Numbered from the stretch's first letter, positions 8,141-16,320 are shown. The stretch: 35,368 bases of DNA from Alphaproteobacteria bacterium (GCA_028279245.1 JANQOE010000137.1:1-35368); one strand, 5' to 3'. A program made the numbers and translations. Notes: generated from the letters alone by a model not told the origin.

Positions 8141-8908
8141 TTAGAGTCCTGCCAAATCGCCTTCCCGCCGAAAACGGCTCGTCCAGTCAAGGCTTTCAGC
8201 GTCCGCCATTTTCAATGTTGCCGGCTCAACAGAGTCAGCGATCATGGGGTCAAGACCCAGCGCGGCCAAGATTTCCCGGAGCACGGTCTTTGGATCCGCA
8301 GCGAGTTCCTCGTACGAGATCCGAACTGGTGTTACCGCGTGCTGCGTGAACCAATGCTCCCAAGCCGCGTTGTGCGTTTGCAGTTCCTGGACAAGGTCGG
8401 CGAGACGTTCCCTGTCGTAGGATGCCGGTTCCGGTGCCTTTTCGCGTTCGCGCTCACTACCGTCAGCGGCGACATGCCAAAGCCCCGTCTGCTCCGCTTT
8501 AAGACGCGAGACGGCTTGCGCAACCTTGTCCCGGCGGGCCAGATGCAAGTAGCAGACTTGTCCAAATGCTGCTTCAAACAGTGTCCGGTCATCGGAGGCG
8601 TCCGGATATAGCGGCTGGAGCCGTCTCGATATCTCGGCGACGCTCTCCCACATTAGACGGAGGCCGAAGACATCGCTTTGCTCCCTGCCTTGGCGCAACA
8701 CGGCATCCAAGTAGGCTCGGTCGAATGCCTCTCCTTCGGTCCTGGCTGTCGTCCGCACGGTCAGCCGGGCCGCCCAAGGCTGAATCGACTGGTGCCGATA
8801 GAACGACGCCGGCCGTCCCGCGACGCCTGTGCTGGTCAGCAGGTCGCACAGGAGCGTGCTGCCGCTTCTTGGGGTCGAACAGATGATGTAGGACTGTGGC
8901 TTCATCAA
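8141..8908 (-). CDS. Stf0-type sulfotransferase
   Basis: This 255-residue protein begins MMKPQSYIICSTPRSGSTLL. The segment CSTPRSGSTLLCDLL is the P-loop-like 5'-phosphosulfate-binding loop of PAPS-dependent sulfotransferases. GVAGRPASFY right after it, and a later KVAQAVSRLKAEQTGLWH, resemble the Stf0 family (trehalose 2-sulfotransferase in mycobacteria). Stf0-like enzymes transfer sulfate from PAPS to sugars or small molecules in the cytoplasm. The acceptor here is unknown and no sugar-synthesis partner is adjacent. A second in-frame ATG directly after the first makes the start ambiguous by one codon. It stands alone between tRNA-Cys, which it converges on, and an SDR gene on the same strand about 80 bases away. 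Confidence 0.88.
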   Translation of the reverse strand: MMKPQSYIICSTPRSGSTLLCDLLTSTGVAGRPASFYRHQSIQPWAARLTVRTTARTEGEAFDRAYLDAVLRQGREQSDVFGLRLMWESVAEISRRLQPLYPDASDDRTLFEAAFGQVCYLHLARRDKVAQAVSRLKAEQTGLWHVAADGSEREREKAPEPASYDRERLADLVQELQTHNAAWEHWFTQHAVTPVRISYEELAADPKTVLREILAALGLDPMIADSVEPATLKMADAESLDWTSRFRREGDLAGL

Positions 8909-8991
8909 CGGACGCGCCCCATTGGCGTGCGGAGCATCGGGCCGGTTCGGTCACGATACTGCGGCACTGTTCCCGATCAGAAAACGCCCGC

Positions 8992-9753
8992 CTAGATCGA
9001 TCCGGCCTCGACCATGTAGTTGTTGGCGGTGCACATGGCGGCATCGTCTGAGGCCAGGAACAGCACCATTCGCGCTAGGTAGACGGGGTCGATCAGGTCC
9101 GGCAGGCATTGGTTCTGCCGTTGCCGTTCGAGTTTTTCCGGGGTGGCCCAAAGCTCTTTCTGGCGTTCGGTCATGACCCAGCCGGGGACGACCGTGTTGA
9201 CCCGGATGCGATGCTTGCCGAGGTCACGGGCGAAGGAGCGGGTCATGCCGTGTACCGCGGCCTTAGAGGTCGTGTAGACGGGCATGCCGCCGGCGCCTTC
9301 CCACCATGAGTTGGAGCCGAAGTTGATAATGGAGCCCTTGCCGGCGGCGATCATGCCGGGGGCGACGGCTTGGGTGGCAAAGAACATGTGCCGGATGTTG
9401 GTGGCTATGCGCTCGTCATAGTAGTCGAGCGTCACATCTTCCCACGAGTGACGGTCGTCGCGGGCGGCGTTGTTGACCAGGACCGTGGCAGGGCCCAGTG
9501 CTGCTTGCAGGCCGGCGAAGGTCGTCTTCAGGGCCGCGATGTCCCGCAGGTCGCACGCCTCGAAACGGACGGTCGCGCCCTGCCCCGTCAGCTCGTCCGC
9601 CAGGGCGGCGCCGTTGTCAGTGTCCATGTCGACAAATCCGACCTTGGAGCCCTGCTCCGCGAACGCCTGGACGATACGTTTGCCGATACCGGACGCGCCG
9701 CCCGTGACAAAGACGACCGCGTCTTTCAAACTTGGATATTGGGCAAACGCCAT
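8992..9753 (-). CDS. SDR family NAD(P)-dependent oxidoreductase
   Basis: This is a classical short-chain dehydrogenase of 253 residues. The cofactor loop TGGASGIG is at 17-24, followed by an acidic VDMD segment near 41-44 that favours NAD. The NNAA motif is at 94-97. The catalytic Ser lies near 147 in NFGSNS, with Tyr160 and Lys164 in YTTSK. A ribosome site GGAG sits 8 bases before the ATG. The gene is transcribed divergently from the TauD/TfdA dioxygenase gene across about 140 bases, which may hold a shared control region for a small catabolic unit. The substrate is unknown; the family covers sugar, alcohol and steroid-like substrates. Confidence 0.92.
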   Translation of the reverse strand: MAFAQYPSLKDAVVFVTGGASGIGKRIVQAFAEQGSKVGFVDMDTDNGAALADELTGQGATVRFEACDLRDIAALKTTFAGLQAALGPATVLVNNAARDDRHSWEDVTLDYYDERIATNIRHMFFATQAVAPGMIAAGKGSIINFGSNSWWEGAGGMPVYTTSKAAVHGMTRSFARDLGKHRIRVNTVVPGWVMTERQKELWATPEKLERQRQNQCLPDLIDPVYLARMVLFLASDDAAMCTANNYMVEAGSI

Positions 9754-9884
9754 TCTTTCGCTCCGTTGGGTCAGATTTGCTGCCGGTATTTCCGACCTTT
9801 GCTAGTCTTCGTCAAGCGATACGGCCCTGGAACGATGGTCCGGATGTTTGGTATCCGGGACGAAGCGTGAGAATGGGCAAGAAT

Positions 9885-9890
9885 GGGAGG
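9885..9890 (+). promoter_or_regulatory. Shine-Dalgarno GGGAGG fixing the TauD/TfdA gene start
   Basis: GGGAGG ends 6 bases before the ATG at 9897. The frame is open 55 codons further upstream, through the divergent promoter region, but that part has no family similarity. Confidence 0.7.
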
Positions 9891-9896
9891 AAACGG

Positions 9897-10763
9897 ATGG
9901 AGACGGAGATACGGCCTTTGGCCGATGCCCTTGGCGCGGAGATTACCGGCATCGATTTGGCGGCGGACGATCAGGCCGGCTTCCAAACCGTATTGTCCGC
10001 GCTGCTGGACCGGCAGGTGGTGGCGGTGCGTGGCCAATCTCTGTCGCCGGCGGCGTTCGCTCGGTTCGCCGCGCATTTCGGCCAGCCACAGCCGCACATT
10101 CTGGACCATCTGCGGCATCCGGAGGAGCCGGCTATCCTGCCCTTGAGCAATATTTTCAAGGACGGCGCGCCGGTGGGTGTCTATGACGGCGCTGCCTATT
10201 GGCACACGGATATGTCCTACGAAGCGGACCCGGCGTTCGCGACCCTGGTCTATTCGATCCAGGCGCCGGAGGCTGGCGGCGACACGCGTTTTGCCAACCT
10301 GGCGGGGGCCTATGACGGCCTGTCCGACGCCATGAAGAAGCGCATCGCCGACCTGGTCGTCAGGCATCACTACGGCAACCGTCAGGACCGCGACCAGGGG
10401 TCAAGGACCGGCGCTTCGCCCTTGAGTGAGGAACAGCAGGCGAAGGTGACGGACGTGTTCCACCCGCTGGTGCTGAAGCACCCGCTGTCGGGCCGCAAGG
10501 CGCTGTACGCGGTCTCCGGCAGTTCGATGGGCATTCAGGGGTGGCCCGACGACGAAGCGGCTGACTTGTTGGATGAATTGGCGGCGCATGCCACGCAGCC
10601 GGCCTATGTGCACGGACACCACTACGCCGTCGGCGATCTGGTCGTCTGGGACAACTATGCCACGCTGCATTCGGCGACGCTGACACCGCCGGCAACCTGC
10701 GCGGTGGATACGCGGTTGCTGCACCGGATCAGTGTCACCGGCTTGCCGGCATCGGTTCACTAG
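9897..10763 (+). CDS. TauD/TfdA family Fe(II)/2-oxoglutarate-dependent dioxygenase
   Basis: Starting at 9897 the protein has 288 residues, right for the family. The iron ligands are His103 and Asp105 in YWHTDMSY and the distal His258 in YATLHSAT. The 2-oxoglutarate-binding Arg is in the DTRLLHRIS segment (273 or 277). The family hydroxylates substrates such as taurine, 2,4-D, alkyl sulfates or small carboxylates, coupled to decarboxylation of 2-oxoglutarate. The substrate cannot be read here. The gene is followed after 2 bases by a GMC oxidoreductase gene and is divergent from an SDR gene. A plausible job is successive oxidation of one carbon source. No sulfonate transporter is adjacent, so taurine itself is not supported. 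Confidence 0.92.
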   Translation: METEIRPLADALGAEITGIDLAADDQAGFQTVLSALLDRQVVAVRGQSLSPAAFARFAAHFGQPQPHILDHLRHPEEPAILPLSNIFKDGAPVGVYDGAAYWHTDMSYEADPAFATLVYSIQAPEAGGDTRFANLAGAYDGLSDAMKKRIADLVVRHHYGNRQDRDQGSRTGASPLSEEQQAKVTDVFHPLVLKHPLSGRKALYAVSGSSMGIQGWPDDEAADLLDELAAHATQPAYVHGHHYAVGDLVVWDNYATLHSATLTPPATCAVDTRLLHRISVTGLPASVH

Positions 10764-10765
10764 GT

Positions 10766-12370
10766 ATGTACGATTACATTGTTGTCGGCGCGGGCTCGTC
10801 GGGCTGTGTGCTCGGCGCACGGCTGAGCGAACTCGAGGACGCCCGGGTGCTGGTTTTGGAGGCGGGCCCGCCGGACAAAAGCCCCTACATCCACATGCCG
10901 GTCGGCTTCTACAAGATGACGACCGGTCCCCTCACCTGGGGCTACGACACGGCGCCGCTGGGCCAGGCCGACGGGCGACGTATGGTGTTCCCGCAAGGCC
11001 GGGTGTTGGGCGGGGGCAGTTCGATCAATGCTATGGTCTACATGCGCGGGAACGCCGCCGACTATGACGGCTGGGCGAAAGAGGAAGGCTGCGACGGCTG
11101 GTCCTATCACGAGGTGCTACCCTATTTCCGGCGGGCCGAGGACAACAACCGCTTCGCCGACGCGTTTCACGGGACCGGCGGCCCCCTCGGTGTGTCCGAT
11201 CTGGTCAGTCCGCATTATTTGAGTCGGGCCTTCGTGCTGGCGGCGCAGCAGGCCGGCATCCCGCACAATCCCGACTTCAATGGGGCCACCCAGGCTGGGT
11301 GCGGCCTGTACCAAGTGACGCAACGGGGCTCGCGCCGGTGCAGCGCCGCCGCCGGCTATCTGAAACCGGCGACGAAACGCAACAACCTGACCGTGCACAC
11401 GGACTGCCAAGTGAGCCGGATCGTCGTCGAGAACGGCCGGGCGGTGGGCGTCGCCTACCGCCAGGGCGCGAACGGCCCGACCGAGGCGCGCGCCGAGCAG
11501 GAGGTAATCGTCGCCGCGGGCGCTATCGGTTCGCCGCGCCTGTTGCTGCTCTCAGGGATCGGTCCGGCGGACGAGTTGCGCCAGATCGGCGTCGATGTGG
11601 TGCATGACCTGCCGGGGGTCGGCAAGAACCTGCAGGACCATATCGACGTCTACAACATCAGCGAGCTGTCGGGGCCCCACAGCTATGACTCGCACACGAA
11701 GCCGCACAAGAAGCTGTTGGCGGGGGTGGAGTGGAAGCTGTTCGGATCAGGCCCAGTGACGTCCAATTTGGCCGAAGCGGGCGGTATCTGGTGGGTGGAT
11801 AAGGAGTTGGATGCGCCGGATATCCAGTTTCATTTTCTACCCGGCGCCGGGCTTGAATCGGGGGTTCCGCCGATCGCCGGCGGGTACGGCTGCACGTTGA
11901 ACTCGTGCCATCTGCGGCCCCGGAGCCGTGGCAGCGTCACCCTACGGGACAGTCATCCGGAGACACCGCCGGTCATCGACCCGAACTACTGGGCCGAGCC
12001 CTATGATTTCGAGATGTCGCTGCGCGGGTTCGATCTCACCCGCGAGATTATGGCGCAGCCGGCCTTCCGCAAATACGTCCGCAAGGAGCACCTGCCCGGA
12101 CCGGCGGCGAAGACCCGTGAAGACCTGGCGGCCCATGCCCGGCGGTTCGGCAAGACCGACTACCACCCGGTCGGCACCTGTAAGATGGGGGTCGATGACA
12201 TGGCCGTGGTCGACCCGCAACTTCGGGTGCGCGGCATCGAGAAGCTGCGGATCGCCGATTCCTCGATCATGCCGCGCCTGATCAGCTCCAACACCAACGC
12301 CGCATCGATCATGGTTGGCGAGAAGGCTAGTGATCTGATCCGCGGCAATCGAGCACCGCCGCTTCACTAG
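10766..12370 (+). CDS. GMC family oxidoreductase (choline dehydrogenase-like)
   Basis: This 534-residue flavoprotein has the FAD Rossmann motif GAGSSG at residues 8-13 and the conserved GRVLGGGSSINAMVYMRGN segment near 80-98. The second GMC signature is GAIGSPRLLLLSGIG near 252-266. The active-site His467 is in DYHPVGTCKMG and the C-terminal pair Asn511 is in SSNTNAAS. The family oxidises primary alcohols (choline, glucose, polyethylene glycol, aryl alcohols) with FAD. It starts 2 bases after the dioxygenase gene, so it is co-transcribed. No betaine-aldehyde dehydrogenase or choline transporter is nearby, so choline as substrate is unproven. The protein is complete. Confidence 0.93.
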   Translation: MYDYIVVGAGSSGCVLGARLSELEDARVLVLEAGPPDKSPYIHMPVGFYKMTTGPLTWGYDTAPLGQADGRRMVFPQGRVLGGGSSINAMVYMRGNAADYDGWAKEEGCDGWSYHEVLPYFRRAEDNNRFADAFHGTGGPLGVSDLVSPHYLSRAFVLAAQQAGIPHNPDFNGATQAGCGLYQVTQRGSRRCSAAAGYLKPATKRNNLTVHTDCQVSRIVVENGRAVGVAYRQGANGPTEARAEQEVIVAAGAIGSPRLLLLSGIGPADELRQIGVDVVHDLPGVGKNLQDHIDVYNISELSGPHSYDSHTKPHKKLLAGVEWKLFGSGPVTSNLAEAGGIWWVDKELDAPDIQFHFLPGAGLESGVPPIAGGYGCTLNSCHLRPRSRGSVTLRDSHPETPPVIDPNYWAEPYDFEMSLRGFDLTREIMAQPAFRKYVRKEHLPGPAAKTREDLAAHARRFGKTDYHPVGTCKMGVDDMAVVDPQLRVRGIEKLRIADSSIMPRLISSNTNAASIMVGEKASDLIRGNRAPPLH

Positions 12371-12478
12371 GCCGCACCTTCCACCCCTGCCCGTTTAACG
12401 CGAGAGTCGCCAGACTCGGTAAGGATTTGGTGTGGTTTGGGCCGTACCTAAGGGCCGTGACACTGCACGGGGCAGGCA

Positions 12479-13501
12479 ATGGATCTCATCGGTGGTGGCA
12501 CGATCTTCGTAATCGTGCTGGTGGTGTTCGCGATTATCGTCGTCTCGAGCACGGTCAAGGTCGTACCGCAGGGGTTTGAATTCACGGTTGAGCGGTTCGG
12601 CCGCTATGTGCGGACACTCAGACCCGGTCTGGCGATCCTGGTGCCGCTCATCGACCGGGTGGGCTCGCGGCTGAACATGATGGAGCAGGTGCTCGACGTA
12701 CCTAGCCAGGAGGTGATCACCCGCGACAATGCCATGGTGACCGTGGACGGGGTCGTCTTCTACCAGATACTCGACGCAGCGGCGGCCGCCTATGAGGTGC
12801 GTCAGTTACAGCACGCTATCATCAACCTCACCATGACCAACATTCGGACCGTCATGGGTTCGATGGACCTGGATGATTTGCTGTCGCAGCGCGACAACAT
12901 CAATGCAAAGCTGCTGCACGTGGTCGATGAGGCGACCAATCCCTGGGGCGTGAAAGTGACCCGGATCGAGATCAAGGATATTGCGCCGCCGCGCGACTTG
13001 GTGGATGCGATGGCGCGGCAGATGAAGGCCGAGCGGGAAAAGCGAGCGGCTATTCTGGATGCCGAAGGCGAGCGACAGTCGGAGATCCTGCGGGCCGAGG
13101 GCCACAAGCAAGCGACCATCCTCGAAGCCGAGGGTAAGCGCGAAGCGGTGTTCCGCGAGGCGGAGGGTCGGGAACGCGAGGCCGAGGCGGAGGCGAAAGC
13201 GACACAGACGGTCAGCGATGCCATCTCCGCCGGCAACATTCATGCGGTTAACTATTTCCTTGGCCAGCGATATGTCGATGCGCTGACGACGCTCGCCTCG
13301 GCCGACAATCAGAAGGTCATCCTCATGCCGCTCGAGGCGACCAAGATTATCGGCGCGCTGGGCGGGATTGCCGAGCTGGCCAAGGCCGCGGGTCACGGCG
13401 ACGCTATGCAAGGCGGCAACGGCACAACCGCTGCGCCGGCGCGGCCCGCCCGCCCACGGCCGAGCGGCAGCGTGCCGGAGACACCTTTCGATGAGGATTG
13501 A
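12479..13501 (+). CDS. SPFH/Band 7 domain protein (stomatin/QmcA-like)
   Basis: This 340-residue protein has one N-terminal membrane helix (about residues 6-24) followed by the SPFH core beginning VKVVPQGFEFTVERFGRY. A long charged coiled-coil region rich in A/E/K/R (about 185-245, with repeated ILDAEGERQSEILRAEG-like units) and a Pro/Arg-rich tail follow. Stomatin-like proteins form membrane microdomain scaffolds and assist quality control of membrane proteins. The gene after it, 6 bases downstream, encodes an NfeD-like protein. This SPFH-NfeD pairing is a known, widely conserved operon. An SD-like GGGGCAGG precedes the ATG. Confidence 0.94.
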   Translation: MDLIGGGTIFVIVLVVFAIIVVSSTVKVVPQGFEFTVERFGRYVRTLRPGLAILVPLIDRVGSRLNMMEQVLDVPSQEVITRDNAMVTVDGVVFYQILDAAAAAYEVRQLQHAIINLTMTNIRTVMGSMDLDDLLSQRDNINAKLLHVVDEATNPWGVKVTRIEIKDIAPPRDLVDAMARQMKAEREKRAAILDAEGERQSEILRAEGHKQATILEAEGKREAVFREAEGREREAEAEAKATQTVSDAISAGNIHAVNYFLGQRYVDALTTLASADNQKVILMPLEATKIIGALGGIAELAKAAGHGDAMQGGNGTTAAPARPARPRPSGSVPETPFDED

Positions 13502-13507
13502 CCCGAG

Positions 13508-13990
13508 GTGATCGGGTTCTGGCATTGGCTGATCCTGGGGATCGTGCTGGTCTCGCTGGAGGCCGTGATACCGGGCGTCCTGCTGGTCTGGTTGGGCTTG
13601 GCGGCCTTGCTGACCGGCCTGATCCTGTTGCCGCTACCTTCGGTGCTGGTGCTGACCGAAATCCCTTGGCAGGGCCAGCTCACGCTGTTTGCGGTGCTGA
13701 GCGTGGTGTCGGTGCTGGTCGGCGTTCGTTTCGAAAAGAAGAGCCGGCGCAAGGGTGGTGGCTCAATCCTCAATCGGCGCGGTCATCGGCATGTCGGTAA
13801 GGAACTGGTGCTGAACACAGACATCACGGGCGGATCGAAGGGTCAGGTGTCGATCGGCGACACTGTCTGGCATGTGACGGGACCGGCATTGCCAAGCGGT
13901 ACCCGCGTCAGAGTCACCTCGGTCGAAGGCGCCGTACTGGTGGTTGAGCCGATCGAAGACCAGCCAGCCGGCGATCCGTCGGCCCCCTAG
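13508..13990 (+). CDS. NfeD-like membrane protein
   Basis: The GTG-start ORF encodes 160 residues. Two or three hydrophobic segments occupy residues 3-75. A soluble C-terminal beta-barrel (about 95-150, including GSKGQVSIGDTVWHVTG and VLVVEPI) matches the OB-fold of NfeD proteins. It is the short NfeD form that lacks the ClpP-like protease domain. The fold partners with SPFH proteins such as the one encoded just upstream, probably anchoring or modulating them in the inner membrane. It is co-transcribed with that gene (6-base gap). The family is confident, the biochemical role is not. Confidence 0.88.
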   Translation: MIGFWHWLILGIVLVSLEAVIPGVLLVWLGLAALLTGLILLPLPSVLVLTEIPWQGQLTLFAVLSVVSVLVGVRFEKKSRRKGGGSILNRRGHRHVGKELVLNTDITGGSKGQVSIGDTVWHVTGPALPSGTRVRVTSVEGAVLVVEPIEDQPAGDPSAP

Positions 13991-14005
13991 GCGGGATCGC
14001 GCAGG

Positions 14006-14206
14006 CTAGGCTGCGGCTGTTGCCACCGCGTTTTCGGTTGCGGCCTGAATGGCGAGGGACTCTCGCGGCCTTCGTTTGAGAATCCGGCCATCGGACATCT
14101 TGATATCGTAGACGGGGCGCTCTTCCCGCGTGCGCCCGACGACCATGCCCGCCTGACCGTCGACGAGCACCCTGGTGCGCAGGGCCAGCAGCTCTTTGAT
14201 CAACAT
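14006..14206 (-). CDS. Small hypothetical protein with SH3/KOW-like appearance
   Basis: This 66-residue minus-strand ORF has GC-rich third positions like the neighbouring genes, which supports coding. The N-terminus is MLIKELLALRTRVLVDGQ. The sequence RVLVDGQAGMVVGRT followed by VYDIKMSDGRIL alternates like a small five-strand barrel (SH3/KOW/Tudor-like). The tail is Ala-rich. GAGGTAA lies 13 bases before the ATG, or 7 before an in-frame TTG at 14212, so the start is uncertain. A reading frame extends to 14293, but the added residues look random. I do not recognise the family. It converges on the NfeD-like gene. Confidence 0.5.
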   Translation of the reverse strand: MLIKELLALRTRVLVDGQAGMVVGRTREERPVYDIKMSDGRILKRRPRESLAIQAATENAVATAAA

Positions 14207-14370
14207 CGGCAAAATACGATTACCTCTATCGAGTTGCGCGGTTTTATCAACTTGTGCCGTGAAGGACAAACACTGTTTGCAGCAAAAGAACAAAAAGTGA
14301 TCATGCGGCTTTCGGCCATGGACCTAGGCGGGCGGGGTTCGCCCTGCTATCCAGACCCGGGCTGTTTTCT

Positions 14371-14375
14371 GGAGG
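14371..14375 (+). promoter_or_regulatory. Shine-Dalgarno GGAGG fixing the second SDR start
   Basis: GGAGG lies 5 bases before the ATG at 14381. The frame is open back to 14234, but that part overlaps the upstream region of the divergent small gene and is not SDR-like. Confidence 0.72.
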
Positions 14376-14380
14376 ATGAT

Positions 14381-15145
14381 ATGTCGCAGATGTTCTCACT
14401 TGAAGGCCGGGTCGCGCTTGTTACCGGCAGTTCACGGGGCCTCGGACTGTCCATGGCGCGGGCCCTGGCGGAACACGGCGCGCAGGTCCTGATCAACAGC
14501 CGCAACCCGGAGAATGTCGAGGCCGCTGTTGCCGGGCTGCGCGGTGATGGCTTGAAGGCCGCGGCACTGCCGTTCGATCTGACCGACAGCGCCGCCACCA
14601 GTCAGGCGGTGGCGCAGGTCGTCGCGGAATACGGGCAGCTCGACATCGTCATTAACAATGCGGGGATCCAGCATCGGGTGCCCCTCACCGAGTGGGAGGA
14701 CGACGACTGGGTGCGCGTCCTGGATACGAACCTTTCGGCTTGTTTCCGGCTTTCGCGGGAGGCAGCCCGGGTGATGATTCCGCGGGGGTATGGGCGGATC
14801 ATCAATACCGGATCGGTGATTGCCATCCTAGCGCGGCCCACGATCCATGGTTATGCCGGCGCCAAGGGCGGCCTCCACGCCATCACTAGATCTATCGCCG
14901 CCGAACTGGCCCCGAAGGGCATTACGGTCAATGCGATCGCCCCTGGGTTCTTCGCCACCGAGATGAACACGGCATTGCTAGAGAACCAGGAGTTCACCCA
15001 GTGGATCGAGAGCCGGACACCCATCGGCCGATGGGCGAAGCCGGAGGAACTCGGCGGAGCGGCGGTCTTCCTGGCTTCCGAGGCGGCCAGCTATGTGACC
15101 GGCCATGTGCTGACCGTGGATGGCGGGCTGTCGATTAGCCTGTAA
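14381..15145 (+). CDS. SDR family oxidoreductase (gluconate 5-dehydrogenase/FabG-like)
   Basis: The protein has 254 residues from the ATG at 14381. The cofactor loop TGSSRGLG is at 15-22, the NNAG motif at 92-95, catalytic Ser145 in NTGSV, and Tyr158 and Lys162 in YAGAK. The C-terminal SYVTGHVLTVDGG is typical. The segment NSRN near residues 39-42, with Arg after the beta-strand, suits NADPH or mixed specificity. The whole resembles gluconate 5-dehydrogenase and related sugar-acid reductases more than the fatty acid FabG, which has a dedicated acp/fab context. No sugar operon surrounds it. It stands alone, with the YqgE gene starting about 20 bases downstream. Confidence 0.9.
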   Translation: MSQMFSLEGRVALVTGSSRGLGLSMARALAEHGAQVLINSRNPENVEAAVAGLRGDGLKAAALPFDLTDSAATSQAVAQVVAEYGQLDIVINNAGIQHRVPLTEWEDDDWVRVLDTNLSACFRLSREAARVMIPRGYGRIINTGSVIAILARPTIHGYAGAKGGLHAITRSIAAELAPKGITVNAIAPGFFATEMNTALLENQEFTQWIESRTPIGRWAKPEELGGAAVFLASEAASYVTGHVLTVDGGLSISL

Positions 15146-15164
15146 GCGCGAGGCCCAAAGGAGT

Positions 15165-15740
15165 ATGCTGATTGATATGCGCGCCATACTCCTTGCGACG
15201 CTGCTTTGCTTCACGGCACTGGGCGCCCCGGCCGAGCCGGCTCCTTCCGAGCTGACCGGCCAGTTGCTGGTCGCAGATCCCGGCATGTCCGACCCGCGCT
15301 TCGCCGAGGCCGTGGTGTTCGTCATCAGCCACGATGAGGAAGGCGCCCTGGGCATTGTCGTGAATCGGCCGATGGGACGCCTGCCCGTTCGGCAACTGGT
15401 GGCCGGCGAACCGGGTGACGTTATCATCCACTACGGCGGGCCGGTGCAGCCGTCGCTCATCATGGTGCTGCATGACGCCGCGTTAGCGGGGGACACCAGC
15501 ATTGCCGTCGGCGAGAAGCTGGCGGTGACGGCGAATGAGGCCGAGGTGCTGAAGCACCGGTCAGAGAGCGCGCCCACGCTTTTGACACTTGGCTATGCGG
15601 GTTGGGCTCCGGGGCAGCTGGAGGCCGAACTCAGTGCGGGCTTCTGGGCCATTGCGCCGGCGGGCAACGACATTCTGTTCGGCGGCGACAACGGCCTCAA
15701 ATGGGAACGGGCGCGGGCGCGTATACCCTTGGAGCTTTAG
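15165..15740 (+). CDS. yqgE: YqgE/AlgH family protein with signal-peptide-like N-terminus
   Basis: The protein has 191 residues from the ATG at 15165; a second in-frame ATG is at 15177. AAGGAG at 15158-15163 is too close to the first and rather far from the second, so the start is uncertain. The family core is clear: GQLLVADPGMSDPRFAEAVV near residue 30, EGALGIVVNRPMG, then YGGPVQP and a WAPGQLEAEL segment near the end. YqgE/AlgH proteins are normally cytoplasmic, of unknown function and linked to alginate regulation in Pseudomonas. Here about 20 hydrophobic residues (RAILLATLLCFTALGAPAEP) precede the core and look like a cleavable signal peptide. Cys13-Phe-Thr-Ala is not a convincing lipobox. 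Confidence 0.88.
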   Translation: MLIDMRAILLATLLCFTALGAPAEPAPSELTGQLLVADPGMSDPRFAEAVVFVISHDEEGALGIVVNRPMGRLPVRQLVAGEPGDVIIHYGGPVQPSLIMVLHDAALAGDTSIAVGEKLAVTANEAEVLKHRSESAPTLLTLGYAGWAPGQLEAELSAGFWAIAPAGNDILFGGDNGLKWERARARIPLEL

Positions 15741-15960
15741 CTGCCGTTTGCGGTACTGCCGCACGTGATACGTCTAGTACACATTCGATTTTGACCGGAT
15801 CCTGCCGTCGGGCAAGTATTCCCGACCACTCCGCGTGCGGAAGTAAGGTATGGTAAAAATACAGTAAATCGCTACTCAGAATTGCCCCAACGTTGCCCCC
15901 TGAAAGTCGCTGTGCCGTCTATATTCAAATGTTTATTGTCCCCGGAGACACCTGCCGTAA

Positions 15961-16170
15961 ATGAAAGAAAACAAAATGCAGCTCAATACGCAGCTAGACT
16001 TAGCCGCCCGGCACATAAATGCGGCGGACAGGTACCGGAATTCCGGGTCGCCGGGGCGCGCCTGGATCCATGAATTGGCCGCTCGCAGCTATTTGAATCT
16101 GGCATCGGACAGCCTGGCGGAGCGGCTGGAAACCAACCCGGACGTGCAACTAAACCGGGTCGAGGGGTGA
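15961..16170 (+). CDS. Small hypothetical helical protein
   Basis: This ORF encodes 69 residues; an in-frame ATG at 15976 would give 64. A stop codon lies directly before 15961, so the start cannot be further upstream. The sequence is soluble and looks alpha-helical (QLDLAARHINAADRYRNSG, then ELAARSYLNLASDSLAERLE), like a two-helix hairpin of TPR-like character. No family is recognised. GGAG lies 13 bases before the first ATG, which is weak. It follows a 220-base AT-richer stretch without genes. A 43-residue membrane peptide begins 18 bases downstream, so the two may form a small transcription unit. Confidence 0.5.
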   Translation: MKENKMQLNTQLDLAARHINAADRYRNSGSPGRAWIHELAARSYLNLASDSLAERLETNPDVQLNRVEG

Positions 16171-16177
16171 GTTCAAT

Positions 16178-16182
16178 GGAGG
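16178..16182 (+). promoter_or_regulatory. Shine-Dalgarno GGAGG of the 43-residue membrane peptide
   Basis: GGAGG lies 6 bases before the ATG at 16189, the ideal distance. It is the main reason to accept this short ORF. Confidence 0.65.
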
Positions 16183-16188
16183 AAGTTC

Positions 16189-16320
16189 ATGACAGGCTTG
16201 CTGCAAACAACCCTCTTCGCCGTGCTCGGCTTTGCGACCACGGCGATCCTAATCGCGCAATGCGCACGGGCGGTTCACGCCGATAGGGCGGAAACGCGGG
16301 CGCCGGAGGAAGGGCGCTAG
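16189..16320 (+). CDS. 43-residue single-pass membrane peptide
   Basis: This short ORF begins MTGLLQTTLFAVLGFATTAI. One hydrophobic helix covers about residues 4-25 and is followed by a charged tail (AVHADRAETRAPEEGR). A strong ribosome site stands 6 bases before the ATG. Its TAG stop overlaps the stop of the convergent MFS gene at the palindrome CTAG. No family is recognised. A single-helix peptide with a short charged end could be a subunit or regulator of a membrane complex. Its linkage to the soluble ORF upstream is by spacing only. Confidence 0.55.
   Translation: MTGLLQTTLFAVLGFATTAILIAQCARAVHADRAETRAPEEGR

Noticed and set aside
10766-12370. Calling the GMC enzyme BetA (choline dehydrogenase)
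   Set aside because: There is no betB, betI or choline transporter nearby, and GMC substrate specificity cannot be read from these motifs.
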